Shown here: piece by piece, positions 27,958-37,945 of the stretch
Position numbering within the stretch: position 1 is the first letter of the stretch
Layout: every line of letters starts with the position of its first letter
Assembly (NCBI GenBank): GCA_947647505.1
Contig: CANSKO010000003.1
Coordinates: 1-64,000, forward strand
DNA from: an uncultured Roseburia sp.
GTDB taxonomy: Bacteria > Bacillota > Clostridia > Lachnospirales > Lachnospiraceae
Direction: 5' to 3'
Length of the DNA stretch: 64,000 bases
Made by a program: the position numbers and the translations under genes
The notes under the pieces: model-generated
What the model saw: the letters and a program-made list of their open reading frames with translations, nothing else
Databases searched by the model: none
Told to the model about the DNA's origin: nothing

Positions 27958-28623
27958 ATGGCAAAAATACAGGCGGTTATATTTGATTTGGATGGAACGC
28001 TGCTGAATACGTTAGAAGATCTGACAGACAGCGTCAATGCTGCGCTGAAGCAGTATGGCCATCCGTGCAGGACGATTGATCAGGTGCGCGCAGACGTAGG
28101 GAACGGGATTCGCAGCCTGATGATCCGCAGCGTAGAAAATGGTGAAGCGCACCCGGATTTTGAAGCCGTTTTTCAGGCGTTTCGGGAATGCTATGCATCC
28201 AACAGCCAGAATAAGACAAAGCCCTATCCGGGCATAAGAAAACTTTTGTCCGAATTGAAAGAAGACGGCATGCAGCTGGCCGTCGTGTCGAATAAAGCGG
28301 ATTTTGCAGTGAAAGCGTTAAATGCGCATTATTTTGGCGATTTACATATGACGGCCATTGGGGAGCGGGAGGGAATTGCAAGAAAGCCAAAGCCGGACGC
28401 TGTTTTTGAAGCATTGCGCGCGCTTTCCGTACAGCCGGAATGCGCGATTTACGTCGGAGATTCCGAAGTGGACGTAGAGACGGCGCGCAATGCCGGTATG
28501 CCATGCATCAGCGTGCTGTGGGGATTTCGAAGCAAAGAAACGCTTCAGGCGCATGGCGCGCAGCTTTTTGCTGAAACGGCGGATGAGGCGCTTGGTCGGA
28601 TCCGGATGATGGGAAAAGAATAG
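27958..28623 (+). CDS. HAD-family phosphatase, phosphoglycolate phosphatase-like
   Basis: DLDGTLLNT, VVSNKADFAVKAL and YVGDSEVDVETARNAGM HAD motifs. Start chosen at 27958 (cggaggcgctttATG). Confidence 0.9.
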   Translation: MAKIQAVIFDLDGTLLNTLEDLTDSVNAALKQYGHPCRTIDQVRADVGNGIRSLMIRSVENGEAHPDFEAVFQAFRECYASNSQNKTKPYPGIRKLLSELKEDGMQLAVVSNKADFAVKALNAHYFGDLHMTAIGEREGIARKPKPDAVFEALRALSVQPECAIYVGDSEVDVETARNAGMPCISVLWGFRSKETLQAHGAQLFAETADEALGRIRMMGKE

Positions 28624-28791
28624 AATCCGAACAGACAAAGACCATCGCCTGCCTGCATCAGAAATTCAGCAATGCGCAGATATCCCGAAAGGACTGTCGG
28701 ATGCATTTCATTTTTCGCGGTATCCAGCAATGCCTATAAAAGAAGCGGCAGCAGCGCTTCGAATGGCAGCAGCATTTTCGCCCCATAAAAA

Positions 28792-28836
28792 AGCCTCCCA
28801 ACGCATTTTTTTATCCTATGCAGGGAGGCTCTTTTT
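28792..28836. terminator. intrinsic terminator
   Basis: agcctccc...gggaggct followed by cttttttg on + and by an A-run upstream, so it can work for trmB on -. Confidence 0.75.
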
Positions 28837-28840
28837 TGTT

Positions 28841-29509
28841 CTATGAAGGGTCTTTGGCATTCTGAGATACCGGAATGGAAGCGATCAGCTTGCAGATGGG
28901 ATTGCCAAGCGATGAAAATTTTTCTTCGTATTCTGTCATAATATTCTCTGCATTCATGGCGCCGTCATGGTGCAGGTCATATGTGTGCGCCTGAATCCGC
29001 CAGCCCGCAGCCGGGATTTCCTGTAGAGAAAAGTCAAACAATCCCCGGTTATCCGTTTTAAATTCCAGATGGCCCGCCGGCGATAAGATCTGGCGATATC
29101 GATCCAGAAAGGCCTTTGAGGTCAGACGACGGGCGGCATGGCGGTCTTTGGGCCAGGGATCGGAAAAATTCAGATAAATCCGATCCACTTCGCCGCCGGC
29201 AAAGACGTCGGAAAGCAGCAGCGCGTCCATGCACAGAAAGCGGACATTGGGCAGCGGCGTCTGTTCCATCTTTTGCAGCGCGCGGTAGAGGACGCTTTCG
29301 TAACGCTCAATGCCGATATAGCTGATCTGTGGATTTCTGGCCGCAAGCGTCATGAGAAAACGGCCCTTTCCCATGCCAATTTCAATATGGATTGGCCCGT
29401 CGCATGCAAATGCCGTACGCCAGGCGCCTTTTAACTGTTCCGACGGGGGGATGCAGAACGGACTTTCCAGTACGGCGGCGTCCGCTCCTTTTATTTTTCG
29501 TAAACGCAT
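28841..29509 (-). CDS. trmB: tRNA (guanine-N7)-methyltransferase
   Basis: IHIEIGMGKGRFLMTLA, YIGIERYESVLYRAL, RIYLNFSDPWPKDRHAARRLT. Confidence 0.96.
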   Translation of the reverse strand: MRLRKIKGADAAVLESPFCIPPSEQLKGAWRTAFACDGPIHIEIGMGKGRFLMTLAARNPQISYIGIERYESVLYRALQKMEQTPLPNVRFLCMDALLLSDVFAGGEVDRIYLNFSDPWPKDRHAARRLTSKAFLDRYRQILSPAGHLEFKTDNRGLFDFSLQEIPAAGWRIQAHTYDLHHDGAMNAENIMTEYEEKFSSLGNPICKLIASIPVSQNAKDPS

Positions 29510-29667
29510 AGAGTGCTCCTTATTTCGTGATACTAATTACAAACAATTCAACTATACTAAAAAAGAGGGAGATTGTAAATAATTATTGCACATCCTCAAG
29601 GGGAAGTCTATACTATAATCAGACAAGAAAAGACAAGATGATACAAAGATAAAAGAGAGGTATTCTT

Positions 29668-31107
29668 TTGAAGCGATATAAGAAAACAGTCTTCCTGTTG
29701 GGCGTGGCAGTCTGCGTACTGGCGGCGGCTTCGCCGACATGGGCCAAAAAAGGAAAAAACAGTCAATACTGGCCGGCCGGACCTGAGATTGTTTCCGCAT
29801 CCGGAATCGTTATAGAGGTTGACACAGGGACGATTCTTTATGAAAAAAATGTGCATGACGCATATTATCCGGCAAGCATTACGAAGATTTTGACGACGCT
29901 TCTGGCGATAGAAAACAGCGGCATGGATGAAGTCGTCACATTTTCCAGCGACGCTGTGCATAAGACGGAAGGGTCGGGCATTGCGCGCGATGTCGGAGAA
30001 GAGATGACGATGGAGCAGTGCCTGTACGGCGTTATGCTGGCCTCTTCGAATGAATGCGCCTATGCGGTGGCAGAGCATGTGACGGGAGGGGCGATCGATG
30101 CGTTCATTCAGATGATGAACGAACGGGCTGTGCAGATTGGCTGTAAGAACACGCATTTTACAAACTGCCACGGACTGCCGGATGAGCAGCATTATACGAG
30201 CGCTTACGACATGGCGCTGATTGCGCAGGAAGCCTATAAAAATGAAACGTTTCGCATTATCTGCGGAACGAAGACGTATACGATTCCATTTACGAACAAG
30301 CATACCGATGAAGAGACGTATCTGCAAAATCATCACCAGATGCTGTATCCGTACCGGACGAGAAAATATCTCTATGACTATTGTCTGGGCGGCAAGACAG
30401 GCTATACGATTGCCGCAAAAAATACGCTCGTCACATATGCGGAAAAAGACGGCATGACGTTAATCTGCGTCGTGATGAACGCGCAGAGCGGGCATTATGA
30501 CGATACGAGGGCATTATTTGATTTTTGCTTTGACAATTTTAAGCAGGTGAATGTTTCGGAGCATGAGACGGCGTATGCGCAGCAGGACCAGGAGAGCGAA
30601 AGCATTCAGGAGAACAGTCCGCCGTTTGTGGAAATTGACCGGTCCAGCCGTATTATTCTGCCGATTACCGCAGAATTTTCAGATGCAAAATCCAAAATCG
30701 TATACAATGATACAGATTCTGATGTGCTGGGAAGTATAGAGTATAAGTATGCGAAGCGTGCCGTTGGAAAAGCGGATATTACGGCTACAAATGCAGCAGT
30801 CGATGTATTTCCGTTTCAGGATGGAATGGAAGGAGAGGCGTCTTATAAGGAAACGGACGAGCAGCCAAAAGCGGAAACGGACGGGCAGCAAAAAAATCCC
30901 ATTCGGATCAATTTTGGTCTGATTGCCAGGATACTGGCGGCTGTCGCTGCGGTTGCGGCGCTTCTGATCGTTGGATGGAAAGCGTTTGACCGTTTGCGTG
31001 GGATGCGTCTGCGGCGCGGACTTCATTTTGGAAAAAAGGAGCGGTCGCCGTATAAGACGATCCGGCAGAATAAGATGTGGAGAAAGCACAGGAAGTGGTT
31101 TCGATAA
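29668..31107 (+). CDS. serine-type D-alanyl-D-alanine carboxypeptidase (peptidase S11)
   Basis: SITKIL (SxxK), SSNECA (SxN), GGKTGYT (KTG); signal peptide; C-terminal TM anchor. TTG start. Confidence 0.93.
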   Translation: MKRYKKTVFLLGVAVCVLAAASPTWAKKGKNSQYWPAGPEIVSASGIVIEVDTGTILYEKNVHDAYYPASITKILTTLLAIENSGMDEVVTFSSDAVHKTEGSGIARDVGEEMTMEQCLYGVMLASSNECAYAVAEHVTGGAIDAFIQMMNERAVQIGCKNTHFTNCHGLPDEQHYTSAYDMALIAQEAYKNETFRIICGTKTYTIPFTNKHTDEETYLQNHHQMLYPYRTRKYLYDYCLGGKTGYTIAAKNTLVTYAEKDGMTLICVVMNAQSGHYDDTRALFDFCFDNFKQVNVSEHETAYAQQDQESESIQENSPPFVEIDRSSRIILPITAEFSDAKSKIVYNDTDSDVLGSIEYKYAKRAVGKADITATNAAVDVFPFQDGMEGEASYKETDEQPKAETDGQQKNPIRINFGLIARILAAVAAVAALLIVGWKAFDRLRGMRLRRGLHFGKKERSPYKTIRQNKMWRKHRKWFR

Positions 31108-31136
31108 CCCATGCATCAGGAACAGGAGGAGATGAG

Positions 31137-34100
31137 ATGAAACGATTCAAACGGGTAGCGGCGCTGATTTTGGCCGGAGCGTTATGCATTGGCGGCATGC
31201 CGGCTTTTGAGGCGAGAGCGGCGGCAAGCATGGAAACGGGATTGCAGTATGGAGCGGATGATTTTTCCGGGACGACGTTTCAGGGTTCGGACGTATTTAC
31301 TGTTTCCGATAATGATGCGGGTCTGTTCAAAGACAATGTCAGGACGGCAAATGCGCTGGATATTTCCATTCGGTTTAAGGTAAACCGCGCGGCGAAAGAG
31401 CGAATCAGCCTGATTGAGATATATGATAAGGGGAAGAATGCGTCGTCTGCGTCGTCTGTACAGTCTACGATTGCCGTGGGCGTTTCCGGGACGGGCAGGG
31501 TATTTCTGGAAACGGGCGCAGATCGGACCGGAACAGACTGGCAGGCGGATACCGGCATAGCGGTAGAGGATGGAAACTTTCATACGTTGCAGCTGCGCGT
31601 ATCTGCGAACGGGATGAAATGCAGGATGGACGCGTCTGCGGAATTGGAAGTGACGGCGGACGGAGAAAAGAAGACGAAAGCGTATATGGAGGCGTTTTTC
31701 GGCAAAGCGTCGGAACGCTATCAGGACTGGCGGACGGGCATCAATGCCGTTGCATTTGGAGGGCTTTCTGCAAACAGCTATCTGAAAGGAGATCTGCGCT
31801 GTAATTTGGACGGAGAAATTGCAGAAGCGTCCATTTCCGGCGTCAACGAGTCGCAAATTGCAGGAGACGGCGTAGCGGCCGGCATGTTTGCGCCGGAGAG
31901 CCTGGACAATACGTGGCTGTTTGGCGGCGGTGTGGAAACGCAGGGAAGGTTTGAGGAAATTGGAGGCGTCCGCAATTACATTGGACAGTTTGAAGAGTAC
32001 GTCCGCTGGGTAAAGCGGGTAAACGGCGTTCTGGAAGGCATGCAGCGCTATACAATAAATGTCGGAAAGGCGGGAGAAGACGCCGTCGCATTTGCGGAAA
32101 AGTTGGACGAGTGCATTGCAAGGGCGCAGCCAAAGGCAGTTGCGTATCTGATCGGACCGGAAGATTATGAAAAAGGCGAGGACGGAATCGAAGCGTTCCG
32201 AAAAGCGCTTGCAGCAATTATAAATACGTCACTTGCAATGAAAGAAGACGGCGGCTATGTCGTCATTCAGCTCCCGCATGCCAGAAAAGAAAGAGAGGCG
32301 GATGCGCGCGCCGCACTGTATGCGGAGGCGGCGAAAGCAGTTGCAAACGAAGTGGCGGAGGATCCCCAAAAAGCGAATCGGATGGCAATTGCAGATCACA
32401 GGAGCCAGACGGCAAATGACGCGTTTAAAAATACAATGCTTACAGAAAACGGCCTGTTGAATGCCGATGGGCATTATGAGATCGCAAAACAGTTTTCCGA
32501 GGCGGTTTATGGTTCTCTGGATGGCTTTACGGCAAATATCAGCATATCGCATGACTGGCGTATGGAAGACGGGCCAGAGCAGTGTCTTCGCATACGTCCG
32601 GAAGCAACGGCCGCGGCAGACAGTCTGCGGGTTCTGGTTCCGGATACGGAAGCAACGGAGTGGCGGTATGTGCTTGATATGCAGGATATGGAGCTGTCCG
32701 GGACGGCCTGTGGAAATCCATTTACAATAGAAGGGCTGCCGCAGGATACAACGTATGCGCTTCATGTTTTAACCGGAGACGGCAAGGTGCAGTATGGCGC
32801 AGTGGCCGGAAGCATTACAGAAGGGGATGTGGGAAAAGCGCCGGAGCCGGACGACGGGCTGCAAAAAGAGATTCGGACAAAAACGGAACAGGAAGAGCCG
32901 CTGACATGGCTTTTTATGGGAGATTCCATTACGCACGCGGCGGCGCATACGCAGGGACATGACGGCATCGCGCAGATTTTCGAGAAATACCTCAAAGAGG
33001 ATTTGCATCGTGCGGACGATCTTGTTGTGAATACGGCTGTTTCGGGCGCGACGACAGATCGGACGCTTGCACATATACAGGAACGCATGGAAAAATACAG
33101 GCCGGATATTGTATCCGTCATGCTTGGAACGAACGACGCGGGCAAACTGTCTGTAGAGGCGTATAAGAATAATCTGAAAGAAATTGCGAATAAAATTCGT
33201 CAGGCCAATCCGGACGCAACGATTATTTTCCGATCGCCAACGGCGGCGACCGGAGGCTGGAAGCGTGCGGGAGAGCTTGTTCTTCCAATGAAGGAAGCTG
33301 CCAAGGAAGATGGAGAAATTTTATTTATCGACCAGTATGAAGAGTGGGAGCGGAAGTTTACCGCGTATCCATACATGGCGTCCCGCTCGTTTTATCTGGG
33401 AGACGGCACGGTGCATCCGGGCGCGGCCGGACAGCTTTGGATGGCGCAGAAATTCATTCAGGCGTGCGGATTGGATGCGGATACAAAGATTGCGCAGGCG
33501 TCGTATGCGTTTGCGTATGAACAAGAGGAAAGCGATATTTTGCCGGAAGCGGCGCTTTCCGTATCCGACGGTACGGTAACGATTTCAAAAAGCGCGCTGA
33601 ATGCGGCGTATTCGGGCGGAGAGATCGGTGAAATGACGGTTGCCATGACAGACGCTGCGGGCAGAACGTATACAAAACAGGCGGATCTTGCGCAGGAGGA
33701 AGTCTGTTTGCAGCTTCCCGCCGGCAGGCGTTATACAACGACAGTTTCTGCGACGATAAAGGGCAATACGGCAAAGCAGGTTACATTTGCAAAGCAGGAG
33801 CTGGTTTTATCTGACGGGGAGGCGACAGAAGAGGATTTACAGGCGGCTTCCGATGCGGAAGAAAAGCTGCTTGCGCTTTCCGGTTTTTCCGATACGGCCG
33901 CAGACAGGAGAAAAGCAAAGACAGCCAGAGCCGCCTATGACGCGTTGAGCGAAGCGCAGAAACGGCTGGTTGCAAACGCTGCCGTATGGATGCTGACAGA
34001 AGCGGAGGCAATCATCGACCGAAATACGGCGCAGTCAGTGGCGGATAAAATCGACGCTGCCTGTGAGCAGGAAGATTACGAGATCCGGCGCACGGCCTTA

Positions 34101-34955
34101 CAGGAGGCGAAGGCGGCATATGAAAAACTGACGGAAGCGCAGAAAAAGAGGATTTCGTCTGTAAAACAGAAAAAGCTGACAGAAGCGCTGCGGCAGATCG
34201 ATCAGGATGCGGCGGACGCGGTGGTGGCGCAGATTGAGGCGATCGGCACGGTCTCTTATACGGAGGAATGCAGACAGAAAATAGAAGCGGCGAACGCAGC
34301 GTATCAGGCGTTGACAGAAGCGCAAAAGCAATTTGTGCAAAAGAGCGCGCTTGCGATTCTGACAGAAGCGCAGACGCAGTATGAAACGCTTGCAAAACAG
34401 GCGGAGGATGCGGCGAAGCAGCCGCCTGTGGACGGGCAGACACAGCAGCCGTCCGGTCCGAAGGAAGGAAGCGTCCATGAAGATAATGGGCTTCGTTATC
34501 GGATCGTAAGCGCTGCAAAGCAGACGGTGGAGCTGATCGGAAGCGATGTGCAGTCTACCAGGCTTCTGATTCCCGATTCGGTTGTTATAGGAGGCGCAGC
34601 CTATCAGGTGACGGCGATTGGCGCATCTGCATGCTCGAATCAGAAAAAGCTGACAGGCGTCGTAATTGGAAAAAACGTTGTGACAATCGGAAACGGCGCA
34701 TTTGCAGGATGCGGCAAGCTGAAAACCGTTCTTATCAAGAGCAGTAAGCTGAAAACAATTGGGAGCAAGGCGTTTTTGGGCTGCAAAGCCTTAAAGAAAA
34801 TAACGATCAAAAGTAAAGCGCTGACAGGCGTCGGCGCAAATGCGTACAGGGGAATTCACAAAAAAGCAGTGATAAAGGTTCCTTCCTCCTGTCGGAAAAA
34901 GTATAAAAAGCTGCTGGCAAAGAAAGGGCAGAGCAAAACGGTTCAGATAAAATAG
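31137..34955 (+). CDS. secreted multidomain SGNH/GDSL esterase: sialidase-N-like LamG domain, degenerate SGNH, active SGNH, helical repeats, LRR_5 module
   Basis: Signal peptide; WLFMGDSITHAAAHTQGHDG, LGTNDAG, DGTVHPG (GDS/GxND/DxxH). Upstream homologous stretch WLFGGGVETQGRF, LIGPEDY. Start chosen at 31137. Confidence 0.85.
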   Translation: MKRFKRVAALILAGALCIGGMPAFEARAAASMETGLQYGADDFSGTTFQGSDVFTVSDNDAGLFKDNVRTANALDISIRFKVNRAAKERISLIEIYDKGKNASSASSVQSTIAVGVSGTGRVFLETGADRTGTDWQADTGIAVEDGNFHTLQLRVSANGMKCRMDASAELEVTADGEKKTKAYMEAFFGKASERYQDWRTGINAVAFGGLSANSYLKGDLRCNLDGEIAEASISGVNESQIAGDGVAAGMFAPESLDNTWLFGGGVETQGRFEEIGGVRNYIGQFEEYVRWVKRVNGVLEGMQRYTINVGKAGEDAVAFAEKLDECIARAQPKAVAYLIGPEDYEKGEDGIEAFRKALAAIINTSLAMKEDGGYVVIQLPHARKEREADARAALYAEAAKAVANEVAEDPQKANRMAIADHRSQTANDAFKNTMLTENGLLNADGHYEIAKQFSEAVYGSLDGFTANISISHDWRMEDGPEQCLRIRPEATAAADSLRVLVPDTEATEWRYVLDMQDMELSGTACGNPFTIEGLPQDTTYALHVLTGDGKVQYGAVAGSITEGDVGKAPEPDDGLQKEIRTKTEQEEPLTWLFMGDSITHAAAHTQGHDGIAQIFEKYLKEDLHRADDLVVNTAVSGATTDRTLAHIQERMEKYRPDIVSVMLGTNDAGKLSVEAYKNNLKEIANKIRQANPDATIIFRSPTAATGGWKRAGELVLPMKEAAKEDGEILFIDQYEEWERKFTAYPYMASRSFYLGDGTVHPGAAGQLWMAQKFIQACGLDADTKIAQASYAFAYEQEESDILPEAALSVSDGTVTISKSALNAAYSGGEIGEMTVAMTDAAGRTYTKQADLAQEEVCLQLPAGRRYTTTVSATIKGNTAKQVTFAKQELVLSDGEATEEDLQAASDAEEKLLALSGFSDTAADRRKAKTARAAYDALSEAQKRLVANAAVWMLTEAEAIIDRNTAQSVADKIDAACEQEDYEIRRTALQEAKAAYEKLTEAQKKRISSVKQKKLTEALRQIDQDAADAVVAQIEAIGTVSYTEECRQKIEAANAAYQALTEAQKQFVQKSALAILTEAQTQYETLAKQAEDAAKQPPVDGQTQQPSGPKEGSVHEDNGLRYRIVSAAKQTVELIGSDVQSTRLLIPDSVVIGGAAYQVTAIGASACSNQKKLTGVVIGKNVVTIGNGAFAGCGKLKTVLIKSSKLKTIGSKAFLGCKALKKITIKSKALTGVGANAYRGIHKKAVIKVPSSCRKKYKKLLAKKGQSKTVQIK

Positions 34956-34959
34956 AGTA

Positions 34960-35001
34960 GCATACGAAATAGAGCGGCATATGCCGCTCTATTTCGTATG
35001 C
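34960..35001. repeat. 42-bp perfect palindrome between converging genes
   Basis: gcatacgaaatagagcggcat|atgccgctctatttcgtatgc: two 21-nt arms, no mismatch, no spacer. Confidence 0.95.
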
Positions 35002-35567
35002 CGGTACAATGCGCCGGAAATTTTGATCGAAATCAGATTTGCCGCTATAGCAGTCAAAGCGACGGCAGGAAGCAGATAAGCGGAATGGAGCTTTAACAGG
35101 GGAGAGATGCTTTTCAGGCTGAACAGGACAGATGACGAGCATATCATCAGCAGCAGATACAAAAGCCGTCCTTTTTCCGCGCCAATCCAAAACATAAGTG
35201 GAAGCTCGATCGATTGCAGGATCAGGGCGGTGCATGCCGTCAGCAACATGACGGACAGATTGTCAAATGACGCGCGCCCAATCTGGCATGCGGTTAAAAG
35301 GCAGGTCGTTCCGCCGGTGCAGAGAAAACCAAGCAGATATTTGCTTCCTACAAGCTGTTCCGCGGTAAAGGGCAGCATATCCGCAAGCTTGTGCCATTTG
35401 GAGCGTTCGTCGTAGCCTAACGCCGCAATGGGCAGCGCGGACATGTATACGATGCAGAATGCATACAGAAAATCGTTTCGGACGAAACAGGTGACAAGCA
35501 GCAGGATCAGAGCGTAATAAAATTCGGAACGCAGGATGGAAATGTCTTTTTGCAGTAATCCGGTCAT
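34989..35567 (-). CDS. ABC-2-type membrane protein (putative permease)
   Basis: Multi-TM protein directly downstream of an ABC ATPase gene in the same unit. Confidence 0.65.
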   Translation of the reverse strand: MTGLLQKDISILRSEFYYALILLLVTCFVRNDFLYAFCIVYMSALPIAALGYDERSKWHKLADMLPFTAEQLVGSKYLLGFLCTGGTTCLLTACQIGRASFDNLSVMLLTACTALILQSIELPLMFWIGAEKGRLLYLLLMICSSSVLFSLKSISPLLKLHSAYLLPAVALTAIAANLISIKISGALYRHTK

Positions 35568-35570
35568 AGG

Positions 35571-36416
35571 TCAGGCCTCCTTTTTTGCATAATACAGCAT
35601 GATTTGTTCTATATTCGCCGGTTCGACTTCAAACGCATCAGAGACGGCAGTGCGCCGGACAAAGAGCTCGGTGGCATACAGGCTTTCTTTGCGGAAAAGA
35701 ATGGCGTCTTCCGGCACGTCCTTTGCCATAGCTTTTGTAACGTGCAAAATGCCGTATTTTTCCAGAAGCAAATCTTTTTCTTCACAGAATAAAAGCTTCC
35801 CATGATGCAGATACGCGATATAGTCGCTGATTTTTTCCAGATCGCTTAAAATATGCGAGGAAATCAGCATAGAATGCGACGGATCTTTTGTAAAGTCATG
35901 AAACAGGTCGATAATTTCGTTGCGGACGATGGGATCAAGGCCGCTTGTCGGTTCATCCAGAATCAGAAGCTTCGGCTGGTGCGACAGGGCGGCTGCAATG
36001 GAAAGCTCCATCTTCATGCCTTTGGAATATTCTTTAAACGCTTTGGTTTCCGGGAGCGAAAAACGTCTGATATAGTCGAAAAAGAGATCCTCCTGCCAGT
36101 TTTTATAGGCGCAGGCCATCAGCCTGTTAATTTTTCTGACGTTTAACGCGCCTGGAAAGCAGGCTTCGTCCAAAACGACGCCAATGTCTTCTTTTGTATG
36201 CAGAAAGCCATCCTCTTCGTTATTCGTTCCCAGAATGTGGATTTCGCCGGCGTCTTTTTGAATGGCATGCATCAAAAGGCCGATGGTCGTGCTTTTGCCC
36301 GCGCCGTTTTCCCCGATCAGGCCCAGAATGCATCCGCACGGAAGCGTTAAGGTAACATCTTCCAGTGTAAAAGAGGGATATGTTTTGGTAACATGTTTCA
36401 TTTCAATTGCATTCAT
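35571..36416 (-). CDS. ABC transporter ATP-binding protein
   Basis: Walker A GENGAGKST; EYSKGMKMELSIAAAL signature; LLILDEPTSGLDP Walker B. Start chosen at 36416. Confidence 0.92.
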   Translation of the reverse strand: MNAIEMKHVTKTYPSFTLEDVTLTLPCGCILGLIGENGAGKSTTIGLLMHAIQKDAGEIHILGTNNEEDGFLHTKEDIGVVLDEACFPGALNVRKINRLMACAYKNWQEDLFFDYIRRFSLPETKAFKEYSKGMKMELSIAAALSHQPKLLILDEPTSGLDPIVRNEIIDLFHDFTKDPSHSMLISSHILSDLEKISDYIAYLHHGKLLFCEEKDLLLEKYGILHVTKAMAKDVPEDAILFRKESLYATELFVRRTAVSDAFEVEPANIEQIMLYYAKKEA

Positions 36417-36787
36417 TCTTCTGCCTCCGTAAGTTGATAGATTTCCATCAGTTCCTGCTTTGTAATGCCGCAGCATTTCGCAAGGCTGCGGATGCATTGC
36501 ATATGCTCTTCTATTTTCTTTAAATTCTCCTCCCGTATCAGCTCGCGGTTCGTACCTGCGACAAAGCAGCCTTTGCCGCCTACGGTATGTACGAAGCCTC
36601 CCTTTTCCAGCTCGTCATAAGCGCGCTTCGTCGTAATGACGCTGATGCGCAGATCCTTTGCCAGCCCCCGGATAGATGGAAGCATTTCGCCCTCGGCAAG
36701 CGTGCCGTTTAAAATCATATCCCGGATCTGCGTATAGATCTGTTCATAGATGGGCTGGCTGCTGGAATTTCGTATGAGAACTTCCAT
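36413..36787 (-). CDS. GntR-family (YtrA-like) transcriptional regulator
   Basis: PIYEQIYTQIRDMILNGTLAEGEMLPSIRGLAKDLRISVITTKRAYDELEKGGFV wHTH. Overlaps the ATPase start by 4 nt. Confidence 0.92.
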   Translation of the reverse strand: MEVLIRNSSSQPIYEQIYTQIRDMILNGTLAEGEMLPSIRGLAKDLRISVITTKRAYDELEKGGFVHTVGGKGCFVAGTNRELIREENLKKIEEHMQCIRSLAKCCGITKQELMEIYQLTEAEE

Positions 36788-36934
36788 GGATTCACCACCT
36801 CTCTGTATATGAACAGTATATACAGTATAATCAGATATGTCAAGAGGAAGATAAAAAAATAAGCATTTATCGGATGATGCGGATAAAATGCTTATTTTCA
36901 TTGAAGGGATTCGATTGTCGCAAGAATGGAATGC

Positions 36935-37945
36935 TTACAGCGCTTTCTCGCTTGATACGATGGAGATAGCGCTGCAAATGCCGCCAAAGAGGATGCCGGC
37001 AATCGGCCAGACTACCCATGTCATACCCCAGTTCATGCTGAAGAAGCTCCACCCCAGATAAAGAGCCGTTATAATCGGCCAGTAAATGGAAGCGACCAGA
37101 GAGATGCGCCTGTCTTTTTTCGAGTGGAAAGGCTTCTGTGCGGCCTTGCCCTTTCCAAGCAGCGTTTCATATGCGCTCTGCCGCATGCCGGAGGTAATGA
37201 ATAAAAAGACGGCGATGGCAACGCAGAGGAACAGGAAAAGCGCAGTCGTATCTTCCAGCCATGCATACGACGTGTCTTTGAGGAGCCAGTCTGTAAAGAG
37301 AATGGGAATCAAAGAGACGATGCATAAGATAACGCCGGCCGCAATCCGTCTGCCGTATGCAGTCTGCCAGCTTTCGTATTCCCCGGTCAGCTTTTTTTGG
37401 GCGGCTGCATCCAGAAGGATTTGTTTTTTTTCGTAATCTTCGTATTTTCCCATTGCAATTCCGTTTGTAATAAAAATGCCGACGGCCAGCGCGACCATAA
37501 GAAACAGGGGTACGGCGCCCAACAGCTCGGAAAGTGAGGCCGTCAGAAATCCTCCGTCGTATAAGCTTTCCGTCAGAATGGCCGGGGTTGGCGAAAGGAC
37601 GCAAAGCGCTACGCCAAAGGCGATCTTTATGCCGAAGGAAATGCGGGTGTCAAGATATTCCTGCGCCTGTTTTAAGTTCAGCCGTATCGTCTCCTGTGAA
37701 TGGCCGGAAAGCGGAGGCTTTGCATGCAGAGACTTGTCGCTGTCTAATGCAAACGCAATTTCGTCCATGCTGCCAAATTCGGAGATGACGATGCCAATGG
37801 CTTCATTTTCGGATTTGCCTTCGGATTTTAATTCATGGTATTTGTCTTCCATCAGCGCAAGCAGCTCTTCCTTTGCCTTGCGTACGTTTGGCGTATTGGG
37901 ATAGCTGAGAAACAGGTTTTCAATATAGTTCAGGATGGTTTCCAT
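36935..37945 (-). CDS. permease-prefix (HAAS/DUF1700-like) membrane protein
   Basis: N-terminal METILNYIENLFLSYPNTPNVRKAKEELLALMEDKYHELKSEGKSENEAIGIVISEFGSMDEI, then TM segments. Overlaps the PadR gene end. Confidence 0.8.
   Translation of the reverse strand: METILNYIENLFLSYPNTPNVRKAKEELLALMEDKYHELKSEGKSENEAIGIVISEFGSMDEIAFALDSDKSLHAKPPLSGHSQETIRLNLKQAQEYLDTRISFGIKIAFGVALCVLSPTPAILTESLYDGGFLTASLSELLGAVPLFLMVALAVGIFITNGIAMGKYEDYEKKQILLDAAAQKKLTGEYESWQTAYGRRIAAGVILCIVSLIPILFTDWLLKDTSYAWLEDTTALFLFLCVAIAVFLFITSGMRQSAYETLLGKGKAAQKPFHSKKDRRISLVASIYWPIITALYLGWSFFSMNWGMTWVVWPIAGILFGGICSAISIVSSEKAL

Noticed and set aside
28624-28790. Possible ncRNA or gene remnant between the HAD phosphatase and trmB
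   Set aside because: No promoter, strong fold or coding text could be supported beyond the terminator at 28792-28836.
4573-34955. LPXTG sortase signals on the large secreted proteins
   Set aside because: The C-termini of the sialidase, B-type beta-helix proteins and esterase end in Lys-rich beta or LRR-like segments. No LPXTG followed by a hydrophobic tail was found.
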